Notes under the pieces: model-generated
Seen by the model: only the letters and a program-made list of their open reading frames with translations
The model's database searches: none
Told to the model about the DNA's origin: nothing
Shown: piece after piece, positions 62,975 to 64,000 of the stretch
How positions within the stretch are numbered: position 1 is the stretch's first letter
How the letters are laid out: each line of letters begins with the position of its first letter
Program-made: the position numbers and the translations under genes
NCBI RefSeq assembly: GCF_000733475.1
Contig: NZ_JPFK01000007.1
Coordinates: forward strand, 616,501 to 680,500
Origin: Mangrovimonas yunxiaonensis
GTDB taxonomy: Bacteria > Bacteroidota > Bacteroidia > Flavobacteriales > Flavobacteriaceae
Direction of reading: 5' to 3'
Length of the DNA: 64,000 bases

Positions 62975-64000
62975 ATGAAAACATTTAACACAATATTTCT
63001 CTTGTTTCTAACTTCAATGGCATTTGCCCAAGTTGGTACAAATGGTCAAGATAGAAAAGAAGAAGGCCGAAACATACAAGAGTATAACCTTACTATAGAA
63101 GAAAATGAAATAACTCTTTCAGGTGTAACCGCCAAAGGAATGACAATTAATGGTGGAATTCCAGGTCCTACATTAGAATTTAATGAAGGTGACCTCGCTA
63201 TTATTAACGTAACTAATAAAATGGATGAAGAAACCTCTGTACATTGGCACGGTTTAATACTTCCTAATTTTTATGATGGTGTACCTTATTTAACTACGCC
63301 ACCTATAAAACCAAACACTACATTTCAATATAGAATACCTATAAACCAATCTGGCACATATTGGTATCATTCCCACACGATGTTGCAAGAGCAAAAAGGA
63401 GTTTATGGCTCAATAGTCATTCATCCTAAAGAAAAGACCTTGGACTATGATAAGGATTTAGTCGTAGTCCTTTCAGATTGGACAAATGAAAAACCAATAA
63501 ATGTACTGCGAAACCTTAAACGAGGAAATGAGTGGTATCAGGTTAAAAAAGGAACAGCGGTACCATTAAGCAGAGTTATAAAAGAAGATGCATTAGGCGC
63601 ACAATTCAAATTTTGGCGCGATAGAATGGAAGGTGCAGATATTGCAGATATCTACTATCCTGCGTTTTTAGCCAATGGTAAAAAAGTTGCAGAATATCCA
63701 GAGTTTAAAGCAGGTGAAAAAGTACGACTACGTTTTATTAATGCATCTGCTTCATCTTATTATTGGCTGGATTTTGGTGGTGGTAACCCGATGATTGTAG
63801 CGAGTGATGGTGTGGATGTAACACCAAAATATAAAAACCGATTTCTTTTTGCAATTGCCGAAACCTATGATGTGATTGTAACCATTCCAGAAGGCACATT
63901 GGAAATTACCGCAACAGCACAAGATGGTTCTGGTAATATGTCCATTCGTTTAGGTAGCGGAAAACTGTATCCAGCAACAGTTATAGACAGACCAGATAAA
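62975..64000 (+). CDS. Multicopper oxidase (CopA/CueO-like), N-terminal 342 residues
   Basis: The start is ATG 62975 and the gene runs off the window. A Sec signal peptide (MAFAQ, about residue 18) precedes the first cupredoxin domain with type 2/3 copper ligands H90-W-H92-G and W130-Y-H132-S-H134. Such enzymes oxidise Cu(I) to the less toxic Cu(II) in the periplasm. It follows the TolC gene by 3 bp, so it belongs to the second efflux operon and points to copper as a substrate. The C-terminal copper sites are outside the window. Confidence 0.92.
   Translation, partial: MKTFNTIFLLFLTSMAFAQVGTNGQDRKEEGRNIQEYNLTIEENEITLSGVTAKGMTINGGIPGPTLEFNEGDLAIINVTNKMDEETSVHWHGLILPNFYDGVPYLTTPPIKPNTTFQYRIPINQSGTYWYHSHTMLQEQKGVYGSIVIHPKEKTLDYDKDLVVVLSDWTNEKPINVLRNLKRGNEWYQVKKGTAVPLSRVIKEDALGAQFKFWRDRMEGADIADIYYPAFLANGKKVAEYPEFKAGEKVRLRFINASASSYYWLDFGGGNPMIVASDGVDVTPKYKNRFLFAIAETYDVIVTIPEGTLEITATAQDGSGNMSIRLGSGKLYPATVIDRPDK

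Larger units (their letters stand above)
35438..64000 (+). mobile_element. Integrative genomic island or ICE, left part (right end outside the window)
   Basis: The region starts at the end of mnmE with repeat-rich att DNA and an integrase, continues with HTH, BT4734 and DUF3987 genes typical of Bacteroidota mobile elements, and carries defence and metal-resistance cargo. All genes are on the plus strand and base composition is visibly more AT-rich than the left half. No conjugation (tra) genes are within the window, so it may be an ICE whose transfer genes lie beyond, or a mobilisable island. Confidence 0.8.

Overview
This window looks like a chromosome segment of a marine-type Flavobacteriaceae (Bacteroidota). 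The signs are TAnnTTTG-type -7 promoter boxes, many Bacteroidota-style lipoproteins, a fused alpha/beta 2-oxoacid dehydrogenase E1, a PNGase F homologue, and HYC_CC_PP and BT4734-type proteins. No rRNA, tRNA, CRISPR array or transposase was seen.

Positions 1-35437 are ordinary core chromosome with genes on both strands. They hold DNA repair and replication genes (recG, a uvrD/pcrA-type helicase, holA, uvrA), envelope and lipid functions (patatin, LpxL-like acyltransferase, OmpA lipoprotein, rhomboid protease, TlpA thioredoxin, ACP phosphodiesterase, GlmM), secreted degradation (PNGase F lipoprotein, M1 aminopeptidase, esterase), metabolism (E1 alpha-beta fusion, GltS-like FMN enzyme) and tRNA modification (a threonylcarbamoyl-AMP synthase, mnmE). 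Several convergent pairs share bidirectional terminators.

At 35437, exactly at the end of mnmE, the character changes. From there to the right edge every gene is on the plus strand, the DNA is visibly more AT-rich, and the content is that of an integrative island. First comes an att-like core formed by the last 18 bp of mnmE, with spaced direct repeats beside it. Then follow a zinc-ribbon/HTH protein, a tyrosine integrase, and a helicase/primase-type replication or mobilisation block (two small HTH proteins, a BT4734/VirE-N protein, a DUF3987 protein).

The island cargo has two parts. The first is a defence block (41.6-48.1 kb): a controller-like Xre regulator abutting a single-chain type IIG restriction-methyltransferase, a three-helix membrane protein overlapped by a second open frame, two tiny basic ORFs, and a long prokaryotic Argonaute whose guide-binding pocket looks intact but whose catalytic residues look lost. 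The second is a metal-resistance block (48.1 kb to the edge): two HYC_CC_PP proteins each followed by a structured leader and a CusA/CzcA RND pump (the first fused to its own TolC-like outer-membrane factor), a CusB adaptor, a Fur-family regulator, MerTP, a GDCCVxC protein, a Zn/Cd/Pb-type P-ATPase, a TolC protein and a truncated multicopper oxidase. Together these would export Cu/Zn/Cd-type metals and oxidise periplasmic Cu(I).

Three copies of a REP-like palindrome are scattered through the island, and two of them are translated in frame inside large proteins. The right end of the island lies beyond the window.
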